Below, piece after piece: positions 20,537 through 27,967 of a stretch of 53,604 nt of DNA. Under the pieces are notes generated by a model. It did no database searches, was not told the DNA's origin, and saw only the letters and a program-made list of their open reading frames with translations. Source of the DNA: Sphingobium ummariense RL-3 (GTDB lineage: Bacteria > Pseudomonadota > Alphaproteobacteria > Sphingomonadales > Sphingomonadaceae); assembly GCF_000447205.1 (NCBI RefSeq), contig NZ_AUWY01000019.1, forward strand, positions 110,440 through 164,043. Reading direction: 5' to 3'. Position numbers and translations under genes: made by a program. The stretch's first letter is position 1, and each line of letters begins with the position of its first letter.

Positions 20537-21319
20537 TTACTGGGGCGGCGTGATCGTCTGCGACGGCGCGACGGGCGGCGTCGACGGGATGTTCAGCGGC
20601 AGATCAGGGAGCGGCGCCTCGGGCGGCGGAGGCGGCGCGGGCTCGCTCTGGTTGGGATCGGGCCCCAGCAAGGTCACCGTTGCGCCGAAACGGCGGCGCC
20701 ATTCCTCCAGCCGCCGCAGATAGTCCGCATAGGCTTCATAGAAATCCTGGAACGGCTTTTCCAGGTCGTGCAACGCCTGGGGCGCATAGGCCAGCAACTG
20801 CTGCGCCGTCATCCCGTTGATGATAGTCAGCACCGCCACCGACTGGGCACAGAAGGCCGGCTGCACCGGCGGCAAAGCGAAGAAGTTGTAGACCGTCGTG
20901 TTGAGCCGCTCGCGCGCCTCGAGGAAGTTGGACGTGTATCGCCCCTGGTACAGCGCCTCGATCGCGTCATTCGCCTGCTTGAGCGGAATGACATGAATCT
21001 TGAGCATGCGGTTATACTGGATCAGCGCCTGCTCGCCCTGGCCGTGACAGGACAGCGCCGCCACATTGAGCGCCATGCGCACGTGCCACAACGCCTGCTG
21101 TCCCTGCATCCCGCGATTGGGGGTCAGGTAGGTGCCGTCCGCCGCCTTGTCGGGCAGGTCCATGTCCGGCGCGGCGCCGTCCGGGGGCGTGGGCATGATG
21201 GTGGGCACCACGGGCGGCGGCGGCGTGGGCGGCGGTGGAGGCGGCGGCGTGGTGCAGGCGGCGACCGCAATGACGGCGGCGAGCGAGAGACGCGCAGGCA
21301 AACGGCGCAGCGACAACAT
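20537..21319 (-). CDS. Proline-rich outer-envelope lipoprotein, function unknown
   Basis: The 260-residue product starts MLSLRRLPARLSLAAVIAVAAC, a lipoprotein signal with Cys22 as the acylation site. A Pro-rich tether (~25-48) follows, then a mainly helical domain (~65-215) with RGMQGQQALWHVRMALNVAALSC and a paired YEAYADYLRRLEEW region, and a second Pro-rich tail. GGAG precedes the ATG at 21319. I do not recognise a characterised family. Two Pro-rich ends suggest it spans or reaches across the periplasm. It stands alone between the HxlR gene and a nitronate monooxygenase gene. Confidence 0.78.
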   Translation of the reverse strand: MLSLRRLPARLSLAAVIAVAACTTPPPPPPPTPPPPVVPTIMPTPPDGAAPDMDLPDKAADGTYLTPNRGMQGQQALWHVRMALNVAALSCHGQGEQALIQYNRMLKIHVIPLKQANDAIEALYQGRYTSNFLEARERLNTTVYNFFALPPVQPAFCAQSVAVLTIINGMTAQQLLAYAPQALHDLEKPFQDFYEAYADYLRRLEEWRRRFGATVTLLGPDPNQSEPAPPPPPEAPLPDLPLNIPSTPPVAPSQTITPPQ

Positions 21320-21404
21320 CAAATTCTCCAACGATATCGGGCACCTGTGATGCCCTGAAAAAGCCGTCGAGGAAACCGGGCCGCGCACGGATCGCCGCAT
21401 CAGG

Positions 21405-22418
21405 TCAGGCGGCCCGTCGCTTGAGCGCGGCGGCAGCCTCGTCCATCAGCTGTGCGATGATAGCGGCGACCGGCTCTTCCTTCGTCACCATGCCGACCGA
21501 TTGGCCAGCCATCAGCGACCCGCCTTCCACATCGCCGTCGATCACTGCGCGCCGCAGCGCCCCGGCCCAATAATGCTCGATCTGCAACTGGGCTTCCACC
21601 ATTTCGATAGCCCCTGAATCCAGCAGGTTGGCGACTTCGCGCTGCTTGGCCGTGAAGCTTTCCGTCCCGGCATTGCGCAGCGCGCGCACGGGGATGACGG
21701 GAAGGCGCGGGTCGAGCTGCACGCTGGCGACCGCATCGCGCGCCGAGGCGCGAAAAAAGGCCTTCTTGAACGCGGGATGGGCGATGCTCTCGGTCGCGCA
21801 GGCGAAGCGGGTGCCGAGCTGCACGCCCGAGGCCCCCATTTCCAGATAGCCGGCGATCAGCTCACCCCGGCCGATGCCGCCCGCCACGAACACCGGCAGC
21901 TGCGATGCCATCTCGGGCAGGATTTCCTGCGCCAGCACGCTGGTCGAGACCGGCCCGATATGGCCGCCGGCCTCATGCCCCTCGATGATGAGGGCATCGA
22001 CGCCCGAGCGGGCGAGCTTCTTCGCCAGCGCCAGGGCGGGCGCAAAGCAGAGGAGCTTCGCCCCCTTCGCCTTGATCGCCTCGATGCTGCCCTTGGGCGG
22101 CAATCCTCCCGCCAGCACCACATGGCCGACGTCATGCGCTGCGCACACTTCGATCAGCTCGAACAGCTGAGGATGCATGGTGATGAGGTTGACGCCGAAG
22201 GGGCGGTCGGTCAGCGCCTTCGTCGCCGCGATCTCGGCGTCGAGCAGCGCAGGCGTCATCGCGCCGCAGGCGATCACGCCGAAGCCGCCGGCATTCGAGA
22301 TGGCGGAAACGAGGTTCCGTTCCGACACCCAGCTCATCGCGCCACAGAGGATCGCTGTGTCGCAGCCCAGGAATTCGGTGCCGCGGGCCATGAGGGAAGT
22401 GAGTTTCGCGTGGGTCAT
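21405..22418 (-). CDS. Nitronate monooxygenase family protein (FMN)
   Basis: The 337-residue barrel protein matches the nitronate monooxygenase/2-nitropropane dioxygenase family, which oxidises alkyl nitronates with FMN and oxygen. Visible signatures are ILCGAMSWVSERNLVSAISNAGGFGVIA near the start, EGHEAGGHIG at 146-155 and VFVAGGIGRGELIAGYLEMGASGVQLGTRF for FMN-phosphate binding. The start at 22418 is the best guess; a second ATG nine codons later is possible and neither has a strong ribosome site. It lies 104 bases downstream of lysC on the same strand, separated by a strong terminator. Confidence 0.87.
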   Translation of the reverse strand: MTHAKLTSLMARGTEFLGCDTAILCGAMSWVSERNLVSAISNAGGFGVIACGAMTPALLDAEIAATKALTDRPFGVNLITMHPQLFELIEVCAAHDVGHVVLAGGLPPKGSIEAIKAKGAKLLCFAPALALAKKLARSGVDALIIEGHEAGGHIGPVSTSVLAQEILPEMASQLPVFVAGGIGRGELIAGYLEMGASGVQLGTRFACATESIAHPAFKKAFFRASARDAVASVQLDPRLPVIPVRALRNAGTESFTAKQREVANLLDSGAIEMVEAQLQIEHYWAGALRRAVIDGDVEGGSLMAGQSVGMVTKEEPVAAIIAQLMDEAAAALKRRAA

Positions 22419-22430
22419 GCCGGTCCCATG

Positions 22431-22464
22431 AATCAAAACCCCCTCCCTTGCAAGGGAGGGGGTG
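22431..22464 (-). terminator. Terminator after lysC (perfect 12-bp palindrome)
   Basis: CCCCCTCCCTTG (22439-22450) is directly followed by its exact inverse complement. Read on the minus strand the stem ends in GGGGG followed by TTTTGATT. A second weaker hairpin (CCTGCCC/GGGCAGG) lies between it and the lysC stop. Confidence 0.78.
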
Positions 22465-22522
22465 TTTGCGGGATCGGCTCGTTCCGTTTGCGCCTGCCCT
22501 TCAGCGGGCAGGGAAAGGGATG

Positions 22523-23788
22523 TCACGCCACCGGCGCGTCGAGGCCATAGGCGGTGTGGAGAACGCGGACCGCAAGCTCGGTCTCGTCCTCGTCGATCAG
22601 CACGCTGACCTTGATTTCGCTGGTCGAGATCGCCTCGATATTGATGCCGCGATCGCCCAGTGTCTTGAACATCGTCGCCGCGACGCCGGCATGGCTGCGC
22701 ATGCCCACGCCCACGACACTGATCTTCGCCACTTCCGCATCGGTGATGATGCGACGGAAGCCGATCTGGTCCTTGCGGCTTTCCAGCAGGTCGACGCTGC
22801 GGGCCAGGTCGGCGCGCGGCACGGTGAAGGTGACGTCGGTCTCCTCCTTCTCCTTGCTGTCGTTCTGGATGATCATGTCGACATTGATGCTCGCCTCGGC
22901 CAGCGGGCTGAAGATGCTGGCGACCGCGCCCGGCTTGTCGGGCACGCGAGTCACGATGATCTTCGCCTCGTTCTTGTCATGAGCGATGCCGGTGATGAGC
23001 TGACGTTCCATCTGGTCTTCCTTGAGCTTGGCTTCCAGTTCCTCCTCGCTGACGATCAGCGTACCGGGGAGGTCGTCCTGGGTGGGGTCGTCGAAGGAGG
23101 AAAGCACCTGCACGACCACGCCTTCCTTCATGGCGAGGCCGACCGATCGGGTCTGGAGCACCTTGGCGCCGACCGAGGCCAACTCCAGCATCTCCTCATA
23201 GGTGACGAGGTTCAGCTTGCGCGCCCGGGCAACGATGCGCGGGTCGGTGGTGTAGACGCCGTCGACGTCGGTGTAGATGTCGCAGCGATCGGCCTTGACC
23301 GCCGCCGCCACGGCGACGGCGGAGGTGTCGGAGCCGCCGCGGCCCAGGGTGGAGATGCGGCCGTCGGCCATCACCCCCTGGAATCCCGGAATGACCGCGA
23401 CCTGGCCGGACCGCATCGCCGCCATCAGGTCTAGCGTGCCGATATCGGTGATCCGCGCCTTGGCATGGGCTTCCTCGGTGCGGATGGGAAGCTGCCAGCC
23501 GAGCCAGCTGCGCGCCTCCACCCCCATGGCCTTCAGCGTCATCGCCAGCAGCCCGCTCGTCACCTGCTCGCCCGACGCGACGACCACGTCATATTCGGCC
23601 GGGTCGTAGAGCGGCGAGGCTTCCTTGCAGAAGCCCACCAGCCGGTCGGTTTCCCCTGCCATGGCGGAAACGACGACGGCGACCTCGTGCCCCTGCTCGA
23701 CGACATGCTTCACGCGGGCGGCAACGTTGCGAATTCGCTCCATCCCCGCCATCGAGGTGCCACCGAATTTCATCACGATACGCGCCAT
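22523..23788 (-). CDS. lysC: Aspartate kinase
   Basis: LysC phosphorylates aspartate, the first step to lysine, threonine, methionine and diaminopimelate. The 421-residue protein has KFGGTS at 7-12, the ATP/aspartate-site GRGGSDTSA at 149-157, and two ACT regulatory domains at ~276-345 and ~355-419 (VVGVGMRSHAGVA). These make it the Lys/Thr-feedback type. ATG at 23788 gives the canonical MARIVMKFGGTS. It is divergent from a small membrane-protein gene and ubiG. Confidence 0.97.
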   Translation of the reverse strand: MARIVMKFGGTSMAGMERIRNVAARVKHVVEQGHEVAVVVSAMAGETDRLVGFCKEASPLYDPAEYDVVVASGEQVTSGLLAMTLKAMGVEARSWLGWQLPIRTEEAHAKARITDIGTLDLMAAMRSGQVAVIPGFQGVMADGRISTLGRGGSDTSAVAVAAAVKADRCDIYTDVDGVYTTDPRIVARARKLNLVTYEEMLELASVGAKVLQTRSVGLAMKEGVVVQVLSSFDDPTQDDLPGTLIVSEEELEAKLKEDQMERQLITGIAHDKNEAKIIVTRVPDKPGAVASIFSPLAEASINVDMIIQNDSKEKEETDVTFTVPRADLARSVDLLESRKDQIGFRRIITDAEVAKISVVGVGMRSHAGVAATMFKTLGDRGINIEAISTSEIKVSVLIDEDETELAVRVLHTAYGLDAPVA

Positions 23789-23949
23789 TTGTTGTCGAGC
23801 CTGCCTGTTGCAAAGAAAGAAAATGTCCCGGAGGGCAAGAACGGCGCCCTCTTAGCAGCAGCGGCGGATATGGCAAGCAAGGCGAGCGACAAGGAACCCC
23901 ATCGCCCCCCCGGTCATTCCCCATGGACAACGCAACAATGGAGGATGGG

Positions 23950-24141
23950 ATGGACGGAAGCATCTGGACTCTGGTCACGATCGGCGGGCCGGTCCTGCTC
24001 GCGGGCGTGCTGATATTCGTGATTCTGAGCAACCGGCGGCACAGGAACCCCCGCGAAGTGGCCCAGACGGAGGCAGCGACGCGCGAACTCCGCCGCGACC
24101 TGAATGCCGAGGATACGGCAGGCGATCGCGAACCGCACTGA
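23950..24141 (+). CDS. Small single-pass membrane protein, function unknown
   Basis: The frame encodes 63 residues: a short N-terminus, one hydrophobic helix (TLVTIGGPVLLAGVLIFVIL) and a charged tail rich in Arg, Asp and Glu. Two earlier in-frame ATG codons exist (23923, 23938), but GGAGG at 23940-23944 is ideally placed for 23950. No family is recognised. It lies between lysC and ubiG and may share a transcript with ubiG, 54 bases downstream. Confidence 0.6.
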   Translation: MDGSIWTLVTIGGPVLLAGVLIFVILSNRRHRNPREVAQTEAATRELRRDLNAEDTAGDREPH

Positions 24142-24195
24142 CGGATCGCCCGGCGGGGTCTGGTGCGGATCGCGCCAGGCTGGTAGCAGGCGGGC

Positions 24196-24930
24196 ATGAC
24201 TGACACAGCGACTGCCACCATCGACCCGCGCGAAGCAGCGCATTTCGGCGCCATGGCGGCCGACTGGTGGGATCCGAACGGCAGCAGCGCCATGCTGCAC
24301 AAGCTCAACCCGGTGCGGTTGCGCTATATCCGCGATGCCGTGAACAGGCACTGGGGCACTGACGAGCGCGGCTTCACACCGCTGACGGGGAAGCGCGCGA
24401 TCGATGTGGGATGCGGCGCCGGTCTGCTGGCAGAGCCGCTTGCGCGAATGGGCGCCGCAGTGACGGGACTGGACGCGGCAGAGGAGAATATCGCCGTGGC
24501 CCGCGCCCATGCGACGTCGCAGGGCCTGCCGATCGATTATCGCGCCACGCCGGTGGAGGCGCTGGACCTTCCGCCCTTCGACCTCGTCACCGCGATGGAG
24601 GTGATAGAGCATGTCGCCGATCCGGCGGCGTTCGTCGCGGCGCTGGCGCGCAATCTGGCTCCAGAGGGCCTGCTGATCTTGTCGACTCCCAACCGCACGC
24701 CGCTATCGCGGCTGGCGATGATCACGGTGGGTGAAGGCGTGGGCGGCATCCCCAAGGGCACCCATGACTGGAACCGCTTCCTGACGCCGGAGGAACTGAC
24801 CGGCCTGCTGGAGGGCGCGGGGCTGGAGGTTTTCGACGTAACCGGCCTTTCCTTCGATCCGCGCACGGGCTTCACGCTGTCGGGAAACAAGGCGATCAAC
24901 TATCTGGTGACGGCCCGGCATCGGTCATGA
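24196..24930 (+). CDS. ubiG: Ubiquinone biosynthesis O-methyltransferase
   Basis: UbiG carries out both O-methylations of ubiquinone synthesis with SAM. The 244-residue protein shows the family start EAAHFGAMAADWWDPNGSSAMLHKLNPVRLRYI, the SAM loop DVGCGAG at 70-76, acidic loop GLDAAEENI, and the UbiG-specific STPNRTP and GTHDWNRF segments. Length is normal. Its last bases overlap the end of a degenerate TonB-receptor remnant on the other strand. Confidence 0.96.
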   Translation: MTDTATATIDPREAAHFGAMAADWWDPNGSSAMLHKLNPVRLRYIRDAVNRHWGTDERGFTPLTGKRAIDVGCGAGLLAEPLARMGAAVTGLDAAEENIAVARAHATSQGLPIDYRATPVEALDLPPFDLVTAMEVIEHVADPAAFVAALARNLAPEGLLILSTPNRTPLSRLAMITVGEGVGGIPKGTHDWNRFLTPEELTGLLEGAGLEVFDVTGLSFDPRTGFTLSGNKAINYLVTARHRS

Positions 24931-25600
24931 ACGCTTCGCCGGCTTCAGGCGGCGGCCCAGGAGCAGTCCACCGGGGTCCATCTTCACGCCGACCGTCCTT
25001 GGTCTGACCGAAAGGACCATAGCCCGCATAGGCTTGGCAGAAGTTGCGGGTTCCGAACCCCAGCGCGTCAGATATAGCGGTTGTCAATATAGTTGCCGCC
25101 GAACTTGATCGTGAAATCGTCCCTTGCCATTCGGGTTGAGCCAGCTCTTCGCACAGGAGGCGTCGCCACGAACGTCAGATTCTCCGTCGCGTCCCGCTTG
25201 ACGTTCAGACCGGCTTGGTTGGTCTGGCTGATGTCGTAGCCGTTGTTGGCATCGAGGTCGGGCCTGCGACACGCCCGGCTGGATGAAATCGATGATCGCG
25301 CCATTCTCGCCGAGATCCACGATGCGCAGGTTGTTCTGGTTGAACCAGCCGACGATAGTCTTGTTGCTGGCGGCAAGGGCGCCGGGCGCTGAGCAGGCGG
25401 GATCCGGCGATCCGGCAGGGCGCAAAATTCTGGGCGATCCAGCCGCGACATAGACGCGATCGCTCTGCGTGCCGTGGCGCGTGTACATGCGTCGGCCAGG
25501 ATGCCGAAGGTGTCACTGAACAGGATGCTGCCGGCCGGCACCACCCTGCCCGCCTGTCCAGCACCGAACCCGATCCCAACGATCTTGAAGTGTCGCGCCC
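24925..25600 (-). pseudogene. Remnant of a TonB-dependent receptor gene
   Basis: Reading leftward, receptor-like segments appear in different frames. VVPAGSILFSDTFGILADA (to ~25489) shifts into MYTRHGTQSDRVYVA and GWFNQNNLRIVDLGENGAIIDFIQPG. That is followed, in another frame, by ANNGYDISQTNQAGLNVKRD, then SWLNPNGKG, then DDFTIKFGGNYIDNRYI and a stop. Beyond it, FGTRNFCQAYAGYGPFGQTKDG and, after a further shift, VKMDPGGLLLGRRLKPAKRS with a stop at 24925-24927. These are beta-barrel-type strands in receptor order, so a ~900-residue gene has been reduced to ~670 bases by large deletions and several frameshifts. Its 3' end overlaps ubiG by six bases and its 5' side abuts the PIN-domain gene, suggesting a deletion or insertion boundary there. 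Family assignment is by recognition of segments only. Confidence 0.7.
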
Positions 25601-25601
25601 C

Positions 25602-26102
25602 TCAGCCGCGGATGAACAGCCCGCGCAGCCACAGCGGGCGGCTGCGGCTGGCGGCCCGCCAGTCCGCCTCTTCGCCCGCCTCCTCCTCGTCATAGGCGCG
25701 CGGGTCGAGCAGCCGGATGCGCGCCCGCTTGAACTTGGCCTTGTCGAACGTGACCAGCGTCAGGCCATGTTCCAGCGCAGTGGCCGCGATCAGCGCATTG
25801 CGCTCGCCGTCGACGTCCACCTCGCCCCGCCGCAGCGCGACCGCCGCATCGACCGGCAGGATATGGCCTTCGAAGGCAGGCACGAGTTGCTGGCTGATCC
25901 AGCCTTGCAGCGCCGCACCGCCGGCCTTGTCCTGGCGGGCCACACGGACACACAGCTCTCCCAATGCCGCGACGGTCAGCGCGGAGATGAACAGCCGGTC
26001 TCGCGCCACCTTGGATGCCCATGCGATCACCCCTGCTTCGGCGTCTCGCCTCCCCGCCTGGCGCAGCTCCAGCACGATCGGGGTGTCGAGCAGGAACATC
26101 AC
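25602..26102 (-). CDS. PIN-domain (VapC-like) toxin with altered acidic residue
   Basis: The 166-residue protein has the PIN-domain opening MMFLLDTPIVLELR with Asp6, a central Glu49, and NALIAATALEHGLTLVTFD at 102-120. VapC toxins are Mg-dependent ribonucleases needing three or four acidic residues. Here the third position, normally Asp in DALIAATA, is Asn102, which would weaken or abolish activity unless compensated by a nearby acid. A C-terminal extension of ~25 residues (EEEAGEEADWRAAS) is also atypical. Its ATG overlaps the antitoxin stop by four bases (ATGA). Confidence 0.85.
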   Translation of the reverse strand: MMFLLDTPIVLELRQAGRRDAEAGVIAWASKVARDRLFISALTVAALGELCVRVARQDKAGGAALQGWISQQLVPAFEGHILPVDAAVALRRGEVDVDGERNALIAATALEHGLTLVTFDKAKFKRARIRLLDPRAYDEEEAGEEADWRAASRSRPLWLRGLFIRG

Positions 26103-26320
26103 CAGCGCCCCGGCGTCAGATCCAAGGGGGGTGAATCCGCCGGAACGGCAAGAAGATCGACGATATTGTGCTGCTCTCCCGTCAGCTGACGAAACTGATC
26201 GATGCTCATGAGCACATGGGTAGGCTTGCCCCGGTCGGTGACGAACAGCGGCTCCATCCGCGCGATTCGCTTTGCAGCGCTCACATCCTGATTGAATTCC
26301 CGGCTCGTCATCACTCGCAT
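26099..26320 (-). CDS. Phd/YefM-family antitoxin
   Basis: The 73-residue protein begins MRVMTSREFNQDVSAAKRIA and continues LFVTDRGKPTHVLMSIDQFRQLTG, the DNA-binding fold of Phd/YefM antitoxins. Its acidic, proline-rich tail (VPADSPPLDLTPG) would wrap the toxin. It overlaps the PIN gene by four bases, the usual antitoxin-first arrangement with coupled translation. The upstream DNA has repeated TACCT/AGGTA half-sites, fitting autorepression. Confidence 0.88.
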   Translation of the reverse strand: MRVMTSREFNQDVSAAKRIARMEPLFVTDRGKPTHVLMSIDQFRQLTGEQHNIVDLLAVPADSPPLDLTPGRW

Positions 26321-26363
26321 TTTGTACCTACATAGCTATAATGATTGCGCTACCTTATAGGTA
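26321..26363 (-). promoter_or_regulatory. Probable autoregulatory operator/promoter of the toxin-antitoxin pair
   Basis: Immediately upstream of the antitoxin start, GTACCTA (from 26325) and TAGGTAC form an inverted pair about 30 bases apart. The second half overlaps a compact dyad TACCT-TAT-AGGTA at 26351-26363. The region is clearly AT-richer than its surroundings. Paired half-sites next to the start are typical of Phd-type operators; the -10/-35 boxes are not certain. Confidence 0.5.
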
Positions 26364-26526
26364 CGTTACTACTATGTGCGATTGATGCAACAGCTGCCGC
26401 CAGCGGCCCTGAAAAATTCACGGGCGTCGCGATTTCCCATTGCGCCGCCCGCCATTCCATCGCTCCCTGACCATGCGCGACAGGCCCTGACGGCCGGGCG
26501 GACGAATGTCGGGGGAGGAACAGCGA

Positions 26527-27888
26527 ATGAATATCCTGGGCGAAGCATGGTCGACATTGGCCGACGTGCTCAATCCCCACGGCCCGGCCGTGAGCGCGGC
26601 CAAAAGCTATTCGCCGTCGGATTTCAGCGTTCACTTCTTCCTCCAGCTTGCCGTGATCATCCTCACCTGCCGCGTTGTCGGCTGGCTCGGCCAGCGGCTG
26701 CTGAAGCAGCCCCAGGTGGTCGGCGAGATGATCGCTGGCGTGGTGCTCGGCCCCTCGCTCCTGGGCCTGTTCTTCCCCGATCTCCAGAACGCGATCTTTC
26801 CGAAGGAAACCCGCAACATCCTTTATGTCGGCGCGCAGCTGGGCGTCGGCCTCTACATGTTCATGGTCGGCCTGACGCTGCGCCTCGACCATTTCCGGTC
26901 GAAGGCGAAGAGCGCCGCCACCGTGTCGGCGGCCGGCATCATCGCGCCCTTCCTGCTTGCAATATTGATTACCCCGATGCTGATCGGCGTTCCCGGCCTC
27001 TTCACGCCCGGCATCAGCCAGGCGAACGCAACGCTGTTCATGGGCGCCTGCATCGCGTTGACGGCCTTCCCGATGCTGGCGCGCATCATCAACGAGAACG
27101 GGCTCGCCAATTCGGCGCTCGGCACGCTCAGCCTGACTGCGGGCGCGTTCGATGACGCCGCGTCCTGGTGCGTGCTGGCGATCGTGCTCGCGACCTTCGG
27201 CGCCGGCCCGGGCGTCGCCATAGTCGCGATCGGCGGCGGCCTTCTCTATGTCGCCTTCATGCTGCTGTTCGGACGCCGGCTCCTCGCGCCGCTCGGCCGC
27301 GCCGTCGAACGGCGGGGCGAGATGAGCACCCAGATCCTCGCCATCACCCTGATGCTGTTCTGCCTCTCCGCCTTCCTGATGGACGCGATCGGCATCCACG
27401 CCATTTTCGGCGGCTTCCTGATGGGCGCCTGCATGCCGCGCGGCCTGTTCGTGGAAGAACTGAAGCAGAAGGTGGAACCGGTCGCGGTCGTGCTGCTGCT
27501 GCCGATGTTCTTCACCTATTCGGGGCTCAACACTCGAATGGACATGGTGAATTCCGTCGGCCTGCTGCTGGTCGCGCTGGGCATCCTGGCAGTCTCCATC
27601 CTCGCCAAGTTCGGTGCCTGCTACGCCGCCGCCCGGCTGACGGGCGAGGACAACCGCACCGCGCTCGGCATCGGCGCGCTGATGAACTCGCGCGGGCTGA
27701 TGGAACTCATCATCATCAATATCGGCCTGCAGAAGGGCATCATCGGACCGACCCTGTTCTCGATGCTGGTGCTGATGGCGATCGTCACCACCGTCATGGC
27801 GACCCCGCTGTTCGAGGCGGTCTACGGCCGCAAGGCGCGCCAGACCGGAGAGCTCGACCCGCGCGACGCAAGGCTCGCCACCGCCTGA
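26527..27888 (+). CDS. CPA2-family cation:proton antiporter
   Basis: The 453-residue integral membrane protein is a monovalent cation/H+ exchanger of the Kef/NapA-type fold, with about 12 hydrophobic helices. Typical signatures are QPQVVGEMIAGVVLGPSLLG (62-80), LTAFPMLARIINE (178-190) and the ion-binding pair Asp209-Asp210 in AGAFDDAASW. There is no C-terminal RCK/TrkA-N domain, unlike KefB/KefC. ATG at 26527 follows GGGAGGAA; an ATG 21 bases upstream is in frame but has no such site. It is monocistronic with a strong terminator after the stop. The ion (Na+ or K+) is not evident. Confidence 0.92.
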   Translation: MNILGEAWSTLADVLNPHGPAVSAAKSYSPSDFSVHFFLQLAVIILTCRVVGWLGQRLLKQPQVVGEMIAGVVLGPSLLGLFFPDLQNAIFPKETRNILYVGAQLGVGLYMFMVGLTLRLDHFRSKAKSAATVSAAGIIAPFLLAILITPMLIGVPGLFTPGISQANATLFMGACIALTAFPMLARIINENGLANSALGTLSLTAGAFDDAASWCVLAIVLATFGAGPGVAIVAIGGGLLYVAFMLLFGRRLLAPLGRAVERRGEMSTQILAITLMLFCLSAFLMDAIGIHAIFGGFLMGACMPRGLFVEELKQKVEPVAVVLLLPMFFTYSGLNTRMDMVNSVGLLLVALGILAVSILAKFGACYAAARLTGEDNRTALGIGALMNSRGLMELIIINIGLQKGIIGPTLFSMLVLMAIVTTVMATPLFEAVYGRKARQTGELDPRDARLATA

Positions 27889-27898
27889 GGCTCCCCCC

Positions 27899-27934
27899 TG
27901 CCCGCTCCGGCACCGTGCCGGAGCGGGCATTTCC
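27899..27934 (+). terminator. Terminator after the antiporter gene
   Basis: A perfect 15-bp inverted repeat (TGCCCGCTCCGGCAC, one base, then its complement) is followed by TTTCC, 11 bases after the stop. It also lies beyond the end of the convergent halogenase gene. Confidence 0.75.
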
Positions 27935-27967
27935 GGAGAATGCCCTCGATGAAAGCTATAATGGCCC

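Noticed and set aside
24896..25693. Several overlapping minus-strand frames as separate small genes
   Set aside because: Pieces of one receptor-like protein occur in successive frames, so they are better read as one pseudogene.
26337..26342. TATAAT on the plus strand as promoter of the antiporter gene
   Set aside because: No acceptable -35 at 16-18 bases and it lies within the antitoxin control region ~185 bases from the antiporter; too weak to call.
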